NCBI GenBank assembly: GCA_947450675.1
Contig: CANFWI010000008.1
Coordinates: 22,072-86,071, forward strand
Direction of reading: 5' to 3'
Source of the DNA: Comamonadaceae bacterium
Lineage (GTDB): Bacteria; Pseudomonadota; Gammaproteobacteria; Burkholderiales; Burkholderiaceae_C
DNA: 64,000 nucleotides
Part shown: positions 26,652 to 35,650 of the stretch, piece by piece
Layout of the letters: every line of letters starts with the position of its first letter
How positions within the stretch are numbered: position 1 is the stretch's first letter
Translations under genes and position numbers: made by a program
Notes under the pieces: model-generated
Seen by the model: the letters and a program-made list of their open reading frames with translations, nothing else
What the model was told of the DNA's origin: nothing
The model's database searches: none

Positions 26652-27569
26652 ATGTCCATTTTCAGCATGACGGGTTACGCGACGGCCCAGTCCAGCGCCC
26701 CCCGGGTCGCCGCACCGATTGAGGCACCGGCCGAGAGCCATGCGCGGCTTGGCATCGAAATCCGCTCGGTCAACAGCCGGTTTTTAGACCTTTCTTTTCG
26801 GCTGCCCGACGAATTGCGCCAAGCAGAACCCGCCCTGCGCGAAATCCTGACCAGCCAACTGAAGCGCGGCAAAGTCGAACTCCGCGTCTGGTTAGAGAGC
26901 AGTTCTGCCAGCAGCCTGCGCGCGCCCACAGCCCAGACACTGCAGCGGCTCGGTTCTTTTGAAGACACCATCAAGTCTTGGCTGCCGCAGGCCGCAGGCC
27001 TGAGCGTTGCCGATGTCTTGCGCATCGCCGTCAACGAAGACCAGAAACCACACGACTACGGCGACGAACTCCTCAAACTCGCCAAAAAAGCCGTCAAGGA
27101 ATTGATCCAAGCACGGGAGCGCGAAGGCGCACGGCTGTCGGCCATGCTGACCGAGCGCACCGCCCAACTGCGCGCGCTGTCGGCGCAAGCCGGCCCGCTG
27201 GTGCCGAAACTGGTCGAGCAGCAAAAAACCCGTTTCTTGGAGCGCTGGAAAGAAGCCATGGCGCTGGCCGACAGTGCCGCCCTGCCCGAGGTCGCACAAG
27301 ACCGGGCCTTGACCGAGGCCACCGCCTTTGCCATTCGCATTGATGTGGCGGAAGAGATCACCCGCTTGGCATCGCACTTGGACGAAATCGACCGCCTGCT
27401 GGCCAAAGGCGGCGAGGCTGGTAAACGCCTTGACTTTCTGATTCAAGAGCTGCACCGAGAGGCCAACACCATGGGCTCCAAATCAGCGGCCTTAGAGCTC
27501 ACGCGCATTTCAGTCGACATGAAAGTGCTGATCGAGCAGATCCGCGAACAAGTACAAAACATCGAATAA
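26652..27569 (+). CDS. yicC: YicC family endoribonuclease-like protein
   Basis: A 305-residue protein with the family N-terminus 'SMTGYATAQ' and '[21 protein letters not shown]', and the C-terminal DUF1732 block '[22 protein letters not shown]'. E. coli YicC is an RNA-cleaving protein; cell role is only partly known. The start ATG at 26652 begins [10 protein letters not shown] exactly as in the family; the extra upstream codons of the open frame are not conserved in character. Gmk follows 11 bp later, the usual pairing. Confidence 0.92.
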   Translation: MSIFSMTGYATAQSSAPRVAAPIEAPAESHARLGIEIRSVNSRFLDLSFRLPDELRQAEPALREILTSQLKRGKVELRVWLESSSASSLRAPTAQTLQRLGSFEDTIKSWLPQAAGLSVADVLRIAVNEDQKPHDYGDELLKLAKKAVKELIQAREREGARLSAMLTERTAQLRALSAQAGPLVPKLVEQQKTRFLERWKEAMALADSAALPEVAQDRALTEATAFAIRIDVAEEITRLASHLDEIDRLLAKGGEAGKRLDFLIQELHREANTMGSKSAALELTRISVDMKVLIEQIREQVQNIE

Positions 27570-27580
27570 TCAGGCTTTTT

Positions 27581-28201
27581 ATGGACTACCCCGGAAATTT
27601 GTTTGTGGTTGCAGCGCCCAGCGGCGCTGGTAAATCCAGCCTTGTCAAAGCGCTGCTGGAACTTGACTCAAGGGTGCAACCTGCTGTTTCGCACACCACA
27701 CGACCGCCGCGTGGGCAAGAAAAACACGGCCGGGAATACTTCTTTTTGTCGAACGACGAGTTTGACGGCATGGTCGAACGCAATGCCTTCTTAGAGTGGG
27801 CCCATGTCCACGGCCAACGCTACGGCACTTCGCGCCACTCGATTGAAGAGCGCATGCAACACGGCGCCGACGTGATTCTGGAAATCGACTTCCAGGGCGC
27901 CATCAACATCAAGAAAATATTCGCCAACGCGGTGCTGGTCTTTATCTTGCCGCCAAGCTGGGAAGAACTCCGCTCGCGCTTGCAGCGCCGCGGTGAAGAC
28001 AGCGCCGAGGTGATTGAATTGCGCCTGAAGAATGCGGCTCTGGAGATGGCGCAAGCCCACGAATTCGACTTCGTTATAATCAATGAGTTGTTCGAGCGTG
28101 CGGTTTTCGACCTGAAAACCATTGTTCATGCCCAGCGGCTCAAGTTTTCGGCTCAGCGGCGTGCCCGTGCCGACATCTTCCAAGCCCTGAACATTCCCTG
28201 A
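27581..28201 (+). CDS. gmk: Guanylate kinase
   Basis: A 206-residue GMP kinase. The P-loop is [10 protein letters not shown] (residues ~8-17); the GMP-binding '[21 protein letters not shown]' and the '[11 protein letters not shown]' Walker B region are in place. Operon yicC-gmk-rpoZ; rpoZ follows after 43 bp. Confidence 0.96.
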   Translation: MDYPGNLFVVAAPSGAGKSSLVKALLELDSRVQPAVSHTTRPPRGQEKHGREYFFLSNDEFDGMVERNAFLEWAHVHGQRYGTSRHSIEERMQHGADVILEIDFQGAINIKKIFANAVLVFILPPSWEELRSRLQRRGEDSAEVIELRLKNAALEMAQAHEFDFVIINELFERAVFDLKTIVHAQRLKFSAQRRARADIFQALNIP

Positions 28202-28244
28202 AACCCTCGCTCACCCAGCGCTTACTGCTTACCCGGAGAACATC

Positions 28245-28448
28245 ATGGCCCGCATCACTGTTGAAGACTGCCTGGAACAAATCCCCAACCGTTTTGAGTT
28301 GGTTTTGGCCGCCACTTACCGCGCCCGCATGTTGAGCCAAGGTCACGCCGCCAAAATTGAAAGCAAAAACAAGCCGGGCGTGACGGCTCTGCGTGAAATC
28401 GCAGCCGGCAAAGTTGGCCTTGAGATGCTGAAAAAAGTACCGCTCTGA
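28245..28448 (+). CDS. rpoZ: RNA polymerase omega subunit
   Basis: A 67-residue protein starting [28 protein letters not shown], the standard omega sequence. A good ribosome binding site (GGAG, 8 bp ahead) precedes the ATG. It ends the yicC-gmk-rpoZ operon and is followed by a strong terminator. It assists RNA polymerase assembly and, together with the SpoT/Rsh protein encoded next, stringent control. Confidence 0.96.
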   Translation: MARITVEDCLEQIPNRFELVLAATYRARMLSQGHAAKIESKNKPGVTALREIAAGKVGLEMLKKVPL

Positions 28449-28466
28449 ACGCCTTCGCATTCCATC

Positions 28467-28493
28467 AAAAGCACCGCTTGACGGTGCTTTTTT
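28467..28493 (+). terminator. Rho-independent terminator after rpoZ
   Basis: Arms AAAAGCACCG and CGGTGCTTTT with a CTTGA loop, continuing into a T-run. It lies 19 bp after the rpoZ stop, ending the gmk-rpoZ unit before spoT. Confidence 0.9.
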
Positions 28494-28558
28494 GTTTGTT
28501 ACAACCGATCAATGTCGCCTGTATTCACGGGTCTTCGCTGTCAAGATACATTTAAGGT

Positions 28559-30796
28559 ATGAGCTCGCTTCTTTTGCCTGTCATGGCCAAACCAACACCT
28601 GCCGCAGCCAATGCCGCGGCGGCAAGCTTTGCTGCGCTCACGGCCAAGCTCGACTATATGAGTGCCGCCGACGTTGACAATGTTCGCCGGGCTTATCGGT
28701 TTGCCGACGAAGCGCACCTCGGACAGCTTCGTAACAGCGGTCAGCCGTACATCACCCACCCGATCGCCGTGGCACAGCAATGCGCAGAATGGAAGCTTGA
28801 CGCGCAAGCCCTGATGGCCGCCCTGCTGCATGACGCGATTGAAGACTGCGGCGTCACCAAGCCTGACCTGATCGAGCGCTTTGGCGCTCCAGTGGCCGAG
28901 CTGGTCGACGGGCTGACCAAGCTGGAAAAGCTCGAATTCAACACCCGCGAAGAGAATCAAGCGGAGTCCTTTCGCAAGATGCTGCTGGCTATGGCCCGCG
29001 ATGTGCGCGTCATTTTGATCAAGCTGGCCGACCGCACCCACAACATGCGCACGCTCAGCGATGCACCGCGTGCTAAATGGGCGCGTATCGCCAGCGAAAC
29101 GCTGGACATCTATGCGCCAATTGCGCACCGACTCGGCCTGAACTCGACCTACCGCGAGTTGCAAGACTTGTCGTTTCAACATCTGCACCCGTGGCGTTAC
29201 ACCACGCTTGAAAAAGCAGTCTCGCGCTCACGCGGACGGCGTCGCGATGTCATCACGCGCGTGAAGACTGAGGTCGAAGCTGCCTTTGCAGCGGCCAATA
29301 TGTCTGTGCAAATTCATGGGCGTGAGAAAACGCTGTATTCGATTTACAGCAAGATGGATCAAAAACATCTGTCATTTGCGCAAGTGACCGACATTTATGG
29401 CTTTCGCGTCATCGTCGATGGGCTGACCGCTTGCTACACCGCCATGGGCGTGCTGCATCAGCTCTACAAACCACTGCCGGGACGCTTCAAAGATTACATC
29501 GCGATCCCGAAGATCAATGGCTACCAATCCCTGCACACCACGCTGGTCGGGCCCTTTGGTACCAGCATCGAGTTTCAGATGCGTACCGAAGCCATGCATG
29601 TGGTGGCCGAGTCTGGTGTCGCCGCTCATTGGCTTTACAAGGCGACGACCGCCGGCGGCGAAGACTCGCAAAACCTGGGCACGCAGTGGCTTCAGTCGCT
29701 GCTCGACATTCAACAAGAAACCGGCGATGCGGCAGAGTTTTGGGACCACGTCAAAATTGATCTTTTCCCAGACGCGGTGTATGTCTTCACACCGAAAAGC
29801 AAGATCATGGCGATGCCGCGCGGTGCGACCATCGTCGACTTCGCCTATGCCATTCACAGCGACATCGGGCACCGCGCGGTAGCCGCCAAGGTCAATGGCG
29901 AACAAGTGCCGCTGCGCACCGAACTGCACAACGGCGATGTGATTGAGATCGTCACCACCCCTGTTTCCAGCCCCAACCCGGCTTGGCTGGGTTTTGTTCG
30001 TACAGGCAAAGCGCGATCGAAAATTCGCCATTACCTCAAAACCATGGCGCTCACCGAGTCACAGGACTTGGGCGAGAAAATGTTGGCGCACGCCTTGCGC
30101 GCAGAAGGCATCGACAAGCTGCCTGACGACAACGACGAAAACCACCTGCTGTGGGAAAAAATTCTACGCTTCAGCGGCAACCGCTCACGCGCCGACTTGC
30201 TGACCGACGTCGGACTTGGCAAGCGCATCGCCACCATTCTGGCCAAGCGCATCGTCGGGCTGCTGGGCGAGATCGGCGAAAAACCCGACGTACTGCTGAT
30301 GAGCAGGGAACGCTTTACCGCGCATGAATCGGTGTCGCAAGGTGCGCTGCTGCTAGACGGCAGCGAAGGCGCCTCCATCCATTTTGCAAAATGCTGCAAA
30401 CCCATCCCCGGCGACAACGTCATGGGCTATTTGGGGCGCGGCGAAGGGCTGATGGTTCACACTGAGGATTGCGCTGTGGCCAAGCGACTGGTTCAACGCG
30501 ACAGCGAGCGCTTTATTGCCGTGGACTGGTCTGACGAACCCGTTCGGGCCTTTGAAACCGATTTGCTGGTGACCGTCTCAAAAGAAAGAGGCGTTTTAGC
30601 CCGTGTGGCTGCGGCGATGGCCTCCGCTGAGGCAGATATCAACCAAGTGGAGATTGAACAAGACTCCCGACAGGGTGCGACCGATCTGCGCTTCAGCGTC
30701 GCCGTGCGTGACCGCGTTCATCTGGCAGCCGTCATGCGCAATGTCAAGCGCGCCGCGTCAGTGTTGCGCGTGCAAAGGGTCAAGTCTGGGGCGTAG
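28559..30796 (+). CDS. spoT: Bifunctional (p)ppGpp synthetase/hydrolase (SpoT/Rsh)
   Basis: A 745-residue Rel/Spo homologue. The hydrolase HD domain has His53, His67 and the His91-Asp92 pair (LLHDAIED), then LADRTHNMRT; these are intact. The synthetase domain shows 'GREKTLYSIYSKM', 'DIYGFRVIV', 'FKDYIAIPKINGYQSLHTTL' and 'EFQMRTEAMHVVAESGVAAHW'. TGS ('VFTPKSKIMAMPRGATIVDFAY') and C-terminal ACT domains follow. It should both make and degrade the alarmone. The 3' end overlaps greB, on the other strand, by 17 bp. Confidence 0.94.
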   Translation: MSSLLLPVMAKPTPAAANAAAASFAALTAKLDYMSAADVDNVRRAYRFADEAHLGQLRNSGQPYITHPIAVAQQCAEWKLDAQALMAALLHDAIEDCGVTKPDLIERFGAPVAELVDGLTKLEKLEFNTREENQAESFRKMLLAMARDVRVILIKLADRTHNMRTLSDAPRAKWARIASETLDIYAPIAHRLGLNSTYRELQDLSFQHLHPWRYTTLEKAVSRSRGRRRDVITRVKTEVEAAFAAANMSVQIHGREKTLYSIYSKMDQKHLSFAQVTDIYGFRVIVDGLTACYTAMGVLHQLYKPLPGRFKDYIAIPKINGYQSLHTTLVGPFGTSIEFQMRTEAMHVVAESGVAAHWLYKATTAGGEDSQNLGTQWLQSLLDIQQETGDAAEFWDHVKIDLFPDAVYVFTPKSKIMAMPRGATIVDFAYAIHSDIGHRAVAAKVNGEQVPLRTELHNGDVIEIVTTPVSSPNPAWLGFVRTGKARSKIRHYLKTMALTESQDLGEKMLAHALRAEGIDKLPDDNDENHLLWEKILRFSGNRSRADLLTDVGLGKRIATILAKRIVGLLGEIGEKPDVLLMSRERFTAHESVSQGALLLDGSEGASIHFAKCCKPIPGDNVMGYLGRGEGLMVHTEDCAVAKRLVQRDSERFIAVDWSDEPVRAFETDLLVTVSKERGVLARVAAAMASAEADINQVEIEQDSRQGATDLRFSVAVRDRVHLAAVMRNVKRAASVLRVQRVKSGA

Positions 30797-31346
30797 CAGA
30801 CGGCGCTGGATAACTCACCTCCAGCACCTCCACCACCTGCACGCCGCTGGGCGTGACCAAGTTGACCTCGTCCCCGACGCGCGCTTTAAGCAAGGTACGC
30901 GCCGCCGGCGAGACCCAACTGACCTCTCCCGCTGAAGTGTCCGCCTCATCAATGCCCATGATGGTCACGCGTTGCTCGGTTTTGCCGTCAACCAGATAAA
31001 GCACTGTCGCGCCAAAAAATACTTGGTCGCCACCGTGATGCACAGAAGGGTCCGTGATCTCGGCGATCTCCAGCCGCTTGGTCAGGAAACGGATTCTGCG
31101 GTCGATTTCACGCAAGCGTTTTTTGCCGTAAATGTAATCACCGTTTTCTGATCGGTCGCCATTGCTGGCGGCCCAATGAACAATGTCCACGACCTTGGGT
31201 CGCTCGTTGTCGATCAAATCAAGCAACTCGGCTTTGAGTCGGGCGTATCCTTTTGGCGTGATGTAGTTTTTGCCGCCGGCCGGGAGTGGCGGCAGCGTCA
31301 GCTCTTCATCGTCCGAATCGGTTTCTTTGGGGAAGGCTTTGCTCAT
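30780..31346 (-). CDS. greB: Transcription elongation factor GreB
   Basis: A 188-residue Gre factor: N-terminal coiled-coil ('YITPKGYARLKAELLDLIDNERPKVVDIVHWAASNGDRSENGDYIYGKKRLREIDRR', with the acidic tip DRSENGDY) and a C-terminal FKBP-like domain. It stimulates transcript cleavage by backtracked polymerase. I start it at the ATG 31344-31346 (MSKAFPKETD). The tip and the IDRRIRFL segment favour GreB over GreA. It lies just downstream of the tRNA-Arg gene on the same strand, separated from it by that tRNA's terminator. Confidence 0.9.
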   Translation of the reverse strand: MSKAFPKETDSDDEELTLPPLPAGGKNYITPKGYARLKAELLDLIDNERPKVVDIVHWAASNGDRSENGDYIYGKKRLREIDRRIRFLTKRLEIAEITDPSVHHGGDQVFFGATVLYLVDGKTEQRVTIMGIDEADTSAGEVSWVSPAARTLLKARVGDEVNLVTPSGVQVVEVLEVSYPAPSATPQT

Positions 31347-31383
31347 GATGTTGGGTTGGACCTTGAGACAGTGTGGCACCAGA

Positions 31384-31417
31384 AACGAAAAAGCCTGCAA
31401 CTTTCGTTGCAGGCTTT
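31384..31417 (-). terminator. Terminator after tRNA-Arg
   Basis: A perfect 12-bp stem AAAGCCTGCAAC/GTTGCAGGCTTT with a GAAA loop (minus strand), followed by TTTTTCGTTTC. It lies 5 bp downstream of the tRNA 3' end, between the tRNA and greB. Confidence 0.88.
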
Positions 31418-31422
31418 ACGTT

Positions 31423-31499
31423 TGGTGCGGCTGGCAGGAATTGAACCCACGACCCCTTGGTTCGTAGCCAAGTACTCTATCCAACTGAGCTACAGCCGC
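31423..31499 (-). tRNA. tRNA-Arg (anticodon ACG)
   Basis: A 77-nt cloverleaf on the minus strand: acceptor GCGGCTG pairing with CAGCCGC, D-arm with AGCTCAGTTGGATAGAGT, anticodon stem CTTGG/CCAAG around the loop CTACGAA (anticodon ACG, read as ICG), a TΨC arm with GGTTCAATTCC, and an encoded CCA 3' end. It decodes CGU/CGC/CGA. Terminator immediately downstream. Confidence 0.96.
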
Positions 31500-31641
31500 T
31501 AAGCCTCGTATTCTAGCTTAAAAAAATGGCCGACTCGACTAGCTTGAACAAATCGTCTGAAATCCAGTTTTAAAAATTCTGGGCACGCCCCGGTTCAACA
31601 GCACACACCCACGGTAAATGGCGTACCTAACAATAGGATGA

Positions 31642-31662
31642 ATTATCACTTAAGGTGATAAT
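31642..31662. promoter_or_regulatory. Candidate operator: 8-bp inverted repeat upstream of the ChbG/ArnT-like locus
   Basis: ATTATCAC and GTGATAAT are perfect 8-bp arms around TTAAG. A TATAAT hexamer lies at 31697-31702, so the repeat's centre would be about 55 bp upstream of a start site, a position suited to an activator. The 268-bp gap 31502-31769 holds no gene. No matched -35 was found, so the promoter itself is uncertain. Confidence 0.4.
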
Positions 31663-31769
31663 CTTGGCTTCAGAGAGAGTCTTTCTGTTGGCACTTTATA
31701 ATTTTCCATCAGCCAATCAGCGCCTCAGTCAGCAAGACCACTGTGGCGACTTAAATCCAAATTTATCAG

Positions 31770-32582
31770 ATGAAACAACTGGTCTTTTGCGCCGACGATT
31801 TTTCCCTGCATGGCCCCGCCTCTGAGGGCATTGCAGCGCTGGCGCAAAAGGGCTGCATCACGGCGACCAGTGTCATGGTGTTGTCGCCACGCTGGCCAGC
31901 GGATGCCGCACTTCTGAAACCCCTGAGGGGCCGCATCGACGTTGGACTGCACTTGGACTGGACCAGCGAGTTCGCCCGCCAGGCCGGACACGGCATGTCG
32001 CTGGCACGCAGCATGCTATTGGCCGGGTTGAGGCAAATCAAACCAGCGCAAGCCAAACCACTGATCGAACGCCAGTTAGACGAATTTGAACGCGTCTGGC
32101 AAGCGCCACCGGACCATGTCGATGGCCACCAGCACATCCAACAATTTCCCGGCATTCGCGAAGCCTTGGTGCAAGTACTTCTCGAGCGCTATGGGAATTC
32201 ATCTGCGCGGCCTTATCTGCGAATTTCCAAGCTACCGAGAGACCAAGCCGATGTCAAAGCCCGCATCATTGCGGCGATGGGCGCCGAGCCGCTGCGCCAC
32301 TTGGCAAATCTCAGCGGCGTGCCTTGCGCGCCAGCCCTGACCGGTATTTATGACTTCGGCGACAGGCCGCTGAGCTATGCACAGCGGATGAACGACTGGC
32401 TGCGAACCAGTCCCGAAGGCACCCTTTTAATGTGCCACCCAGCGCAAGGCGTCGAGGCCCATGACGCGATTGGCCCAGCCCGCGAGCGCGAATACCGCTA
32501 CCTGGCCGGTGGCGAATTCCAACAACAACTGAAAGCCCGCGGCATCCAACTGGTTCGCGGCTCGCGCCTTTACAAAGCATAA
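31770..32582 (+). CDS. ChbG/HpnK (YdjC) family deacetylase
   Basis: A 270-residue carbohydrate deacetylase-like protein. The metal site is visible: ADDF near the N-terminus, GLHLDW (His/Asp), and DGHQHIQQFP; 'LLMCHPAQG' near the C-terminus is also typical of the YdjC fold. Relatives deacetylate chitooligosaccharides (ChbG), hopanoid glucosamine (HpnK) or undecaprenyl-linked sugars. It is followed 5 bp later by an ArnT-like glycosyltransferase, suggesting that it trims an N-acetyl sugar on a lipid carrier before transfer. Confidence 0.82.
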   Translation: MKQLVFCADDFSLHGPASEGIAALAQKGCITATSVMVLSPRWPADAALLKPLRGRIDVGLHLDWTSEFARQAGHGMSLARSMLLAGLRQIKPAQAKPLIERQLDEFERVWQAPPDHVDGHQHIQQFPGIREALVQVLLERYGNSSARPYLRISKLPRDQADVKARIIAAMGAEPLRHLANLSGVPCAPALTGIYDFGDRPLSYAQRMNDWLRTSPEGTLLMCHPAQGVEAHDAIGPAREREYRYLAGGEFQQQLKARGIQLVRGSRLYKA

Positions 32583-32587
32583 ATCAC

Positions 32588-34162
32588 GTGGAAAAGCCAA
32601 GCCCCTCTTCGTCTTCCTCTTCCTCTTCGTCTACACCCACGTCATCTTGGCTTTTGCTCGCCGTCTTGTGGGGCGCGTTGCTGCTGTTAGCGTCTTGGCG
32701 CCCTTTGGCGCTGCCCGATGAGGGCCGCTACAGCGAAATCGGTCGCTGGATGCTGGTCTCTGGCGACTGGCTCACGCCGCGCTTGAACGGCATCCCCTTT
32801 TTTCACAAACCGCCGCTTCTTTACTGGCTTGAAGCCGTATCCATCAGCATCTTCGGTGTTCATGCTTGGGCGGTGCGATTGGTACCGGCGCTGCATGCCG
32901 GCCTGATGTTGATCTGCCTGTATCTCGCGTCGCGACACATCGGTGGCGAGCGCTTGGCGCGGCGCGCAGCCTTGATGCTGGGCTGCAGTTTGTCGTTTTT
33001 GATCGGCGGGCAATACATCAACCACGACATGCTGGTGGCCTGCTGGATCGGCGTTGCCATCTGGTCTTTTGCTGCGTCGTTCATGCAGGGCGAAAGGCCG
33101 GATGTACGTCTGGCGCTGATCGGCTTTGCGGCCTGCGCCTTGGGTGTGCTGACCAAGGGCCTGATTGGCATCGCCCTGCCCGGACTGGTGTTGCTGCTGT
33201 GGCTGATCTGGACGCGTCAGTTGCGAAAAATCATCCGCCTGCCTTGGCTTCGCGGGCTGGCTCTGTTCAGCCTACTGGCCCTGCCGTGGTTTGTACTGGT
33301 GCATCAACAGTTCCCAAGCATGTTGAACTACATGTTCGGCACACACCAGTTCAGTCGATTCACCGGCACGAGCTTCAACAATGCCAGAGCCTGGTGGTTT
33401 TACCTTTTTTGCTTGGTTCTGTTGCTGTTTCCATGGACTTTTTTCGTTCGCCCAACGCCCTACGCAGCACTGGACACACGACAAAAAGCGTGGCTGTCTT
33501 TGCTCTGGATCTGGGTCATCGCCATCGTCGGATTTTTCTCAATTCCCCACTCCAAACTGATTGGCTACGTGCTGCCGGTCATGCCGGCCTTGGCGCTGCT
33601 GGCGGCGATTGGCTACGGTGAGTGGCTTGACCAGCGGCCACAGGTGAGCCGCTGGTTGTTGCCCACATTGGCGCTGTTGACCGTGCTGATCGCGATGGCG
33701 ACGACGCTGCTGGGCGGGCGCTTCAGTCTGACCCAAGCCACCGTCGACGTGGCGCAAACCTTGGCCTGTGAAGCATCCCCGGACGACACGGTCTATGCAC
33801 TGGACGGTTATCCATACGATTTGCCGTTTTACACGGGCGCCAAAAAACCCATGCGGGTCATTCAAGATTGGACTCAACTACGCCGTAGCGCGGGGGACAG
33901 CTGGCAACGCGAGCTCTATGAAGGTGCTGATTTTGATGCGCGAGCCGGACGCGTCTTGCAAGGGCTAGACGCGCTGACAGCCGCACAACAACACCCCGGC
34001 AACTGGTTGCTGCTACCCAGCACCATGGCACAGCAACAACGCCCTGCCGGCTGGACGCTGGTGCAAGAAGGCGTCAGCTGGACGCTGCTGCGCTCACCGA
34101 GCGAAAGCCCAGAAGCGGCTCAGCACAAAGGTTTGGCCGGCTGCAAGCACCAAGGCCAATAG
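32588..34162 (+). CDS. ArnT-like GT39 membrane glycosyltransferase
   Basis: A 524-residue polytopic membrane protein with a GTG start. The GT-C/PMT signature is 'LPDEGRYSEIGRWMLVSGDWLTPRLNGIPFFHKPPLLYW', with the catalytic acidic residue in DEGRY. A dozen hydrophobic segments and a periplasmic C-terminal domain follow. Such enzymes transfer a lipid-linked sugar (aminoarabinose in ArnT) to lipid A or a glycan. The N-terminus has a run of nine serines (residues 7-15, bases 32606-32632). The 3' end overlaps the convergent GtrA gene by 69 bp. Substrate not determinable. Confidence 0.88.
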   Translation: MEKPSPSSSSSSSSSTPTSSWLLLAVLWGALLLLASWRPLALPDEGRYSEIGRWMLVSGDWLTPRLNGIPFFHKPPLLYWLEAVSISIFGVHAWAVRLVPALHAGLMLICLYLASRHIGGERLARRAALMLGCSLSFLIGGQYINHDMLVACWIGVAIWSFAASFMQGERPDVRLALIGFAACALGVLTKGLIGIALPGLVLLLWLIWTRQLRKIIRLPWLRGLALFSLLALPWFVLVHQQFPSMLNYMFGTHQFSRFTGTSFNNARAWWFYLFCLVLLLFPWTFFVRPTPYAALDTRQKAWLSLLWIWVIAIVGFFSIPHSKLIGYVLPVMPALALLAAIGYGEWLDQRPQVSRWLLPTLALLTVLIAMATTLLGGRFSLTQATVDVAQTLACEASPDDTVYALDGYPYDLPFYTGAKKPMRVIQDWTQLRRSAGDSWQRELYEGADFDARAGRVLQGLDALTAAQQHPGNWLLLPSTMAQQQRPAGWTLVQEGVSWTLLRSPSESPEAAQHKGLAGCKHQGQ

Positions 34163-34468
34163 CAGAGCCGGCATGTCGGCCCAGCCAAAACCGCGATGCA
34201 TCAGCATAAAGACCAACTCGTTGCAGATAAAACCAGCCACAGCCGTGACTGAAAAGCGCCGCAGGCTTTGCAGCAAGCTGGTCGTCGTGTCCTGAAAACT
34301 CAGCCGGCGATGACCGACAAAGCTGACACAAAAAGCCACCGCAAAACCAAGAGCGTTGGCCAACTCCGGCAGCATCAAGTCCTTGGTCAACGCAAACACA
34401 AGCACATGGGTTAAAGCGGCGGATCCGCCCACCGCCAAAAACCAAACACCAACCAGACGTGACTTCAC
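34094..34468 (-). CDS. GtrA family membrane protein
   Basis: A 124-residue protein with four membrane segments and a GTG start, showing the GtrA pattern 'FLAVGGSAALTHVLVFAL', 'ANALGFAVAFCVSFVGHRRLSF' and 'FVLSRFWAF'. GtrA proteins are proposed flippases for undecaprenyl-phosphate-linked sugars. It follows the GT2 gene (34477-35496) by 8 bp: the GtrB/GtrA pair. Its end overlaps the ArnT-like gene on the other strand, which could use the same sugar carrier. Confidence 0.86.
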   Translation of the reverse strand: MKSRLVGVWFLAVGGSAALTHVLVFALTKDLMLPELANALGFAVAFCVSFVGHRRLSFQDTTTSLLQSLRRFSVTAVAGFICNELVFMLMHRGFGWADMPALLLALVLAAGQTFVLSRFWAFAR

Positions 34469-34476
34469 AGACAGCG

Positions 34477-35496
34477 TTACAGCAAGGGGGCGTCTGAGAA
34501 GGCCTTGTCAGTGGGCGCGCCCACCGGCTGAACCGATGGCACTGGCAGCCCAGCGCCGTCGCGTTGGCGCAGCACAAAGATCGGACGCTGTTTCGCTTCT
34601 TCATAAATGCGTCCGACGTATTCGGCCACCACGCCAATGCCCAACATTTGAACGCCGCTCAAGAACATCATGCTGACCACGAGCGTGGCATAACCCGGCA
34701 CATCGATGCCCCAGATAAAATAGTCAATCGTGATCCATACGCCGTAAGCCACGGACAAGCTCGCTATCGTCAAGCCCAACAAGGTCAACAAACGCAGCGG
34801 CGCAATAGAGAAAGCAGTGAACCCGGTCAAGGCCAGCTTCACGGACCCCATCAACCCAAAATTACTCTTGCCGGCTTGACGCAGCAGCGGTTCGTAGTCA
34901 ATCGCGATGCTTGGGAAACCGACCCATGCATACAAGCCCTTCATGAAGCGGTTGCGCTCCGGCAAAGCATTCAACGCATCTGCTACTGCACGGTCCATCA
35001 GCCGGAAATCTCCGGCGTGGGCTGGAATCTTCACGCGGTTGCCAAAGTTCACCAACTCATAAAACAAACCCGTCAGATGCCGCTGCAGGGGTGACTGATC
35101 AAGACGCGAGCGGCGCACAGCGTAAACCACATCCATGCCTTTTTGCCAATGCGCCAGCATCTCTGGCAGCAACGACACCGGATGCTGACCATCGGCATCC
35201 ATCAAGACCACGACGTCGCCGCGGGTCGCCTGCAAACCGGCCGTCAAGGCACACTCCTTGCCGAAATTACGTGACAACTCCAGCACCACAACTTCAGGGT
35301 GAATCTCGCTCAAACGACGTGCCACCTTCAGCGTGTCGTCGCGACTGCCGTCGTCAATGATGATCAGTTCAACGGCCGAGAAAAGCCCGTGCAAGGCCTT
35401 CAGAATATCGGGGACTACATTAGGAAGATTGCCGGCCTCATTGAAGGCGGGCAACACGCAGGAAACTGTCGGTGTTCGGTGTTGTCGAGAAGTCAT
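34477..35496 (-). CDS. GT2 family glycosyltransferase (GtrB/ArnC/DPM-like)
   Basis: A 339-residue enzyme: cytoplasmic GT-A domain ('VSCVLPAFNEAGNLPNVV', 'IIIDDGSRDDT', 'DVVVLMDADGQHP' with the metal-binding DAD) and two C-terminal membrane segments. This is the polyisoprenyl-phosphate glycosyltransferase architecture (GtrB, ArnC, YfdH). It probably makes the lipid-linked sugar used by the neighbouring GtrA and ArnT-like proteins. Together with the ChbG-like deacetylase the four genes form an envelope modification locus arranged as two convergent pairs. Confidence 0.92.
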   Translation of the reverse strand: MTSRQHRTPTVSCVLPAFNEAGNLPNVVPDILKALHGLFSAVELIIIDDGSRDDTLKVARRLSEIHPEVVVLELSRNFGKECALTAGLQATRGDVVVLMDADGQHPVSLLPEMLAHWQKGMDVVYAVRRSRLDQSPLQRHLTGLFYELVNFGNRVKIPAHAGDFRLMDRAVADALNALPERNRFMKGLYAWVGFPSIAIDYEPLLRQAGKSNFGLMGSVKLALTGFTAFSIAPLRLLTLLGLTIASLSVAYGVWITIDYFIWGIDVPGYATLVVSMMFLSGVQMLGIGVVAEYVGRIYEEAKQRPIFVLRQRDGAGLPVPSVQPVGAPTDKAFSDAPLL

Positions 35497-35650
35497 AGGT
35501 CGACATCATGCCAAATAAATTTGCCATCTATGCATAAAACTGCTGCGCAAGTCGCAATCGCCTGCTTTCAACAGCCCTTTTTCGATTTGTCACATGGCCG
35601 CACTTCGGCCCAGCCGCGCCAGCACTTCAGCTCTGCGCGCAGTTAGCGCC

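Noticed and set aside
28074..28080. TATAAT-like word as a promoter for rpoZ
   Set aside because: It lies inside gmk with no suitable -35; rpoZ is better explained as part of the yicC-gmk operon.
31648..31662. A PmrA box (CTTAAG half-site) upstream of the ArnT-like locus
   Set aside because: Only one CTTAAG half is present at the right spacing; the second half does not match, and the motif is better described as the ATTATCAC/GTGATAAT repeat.
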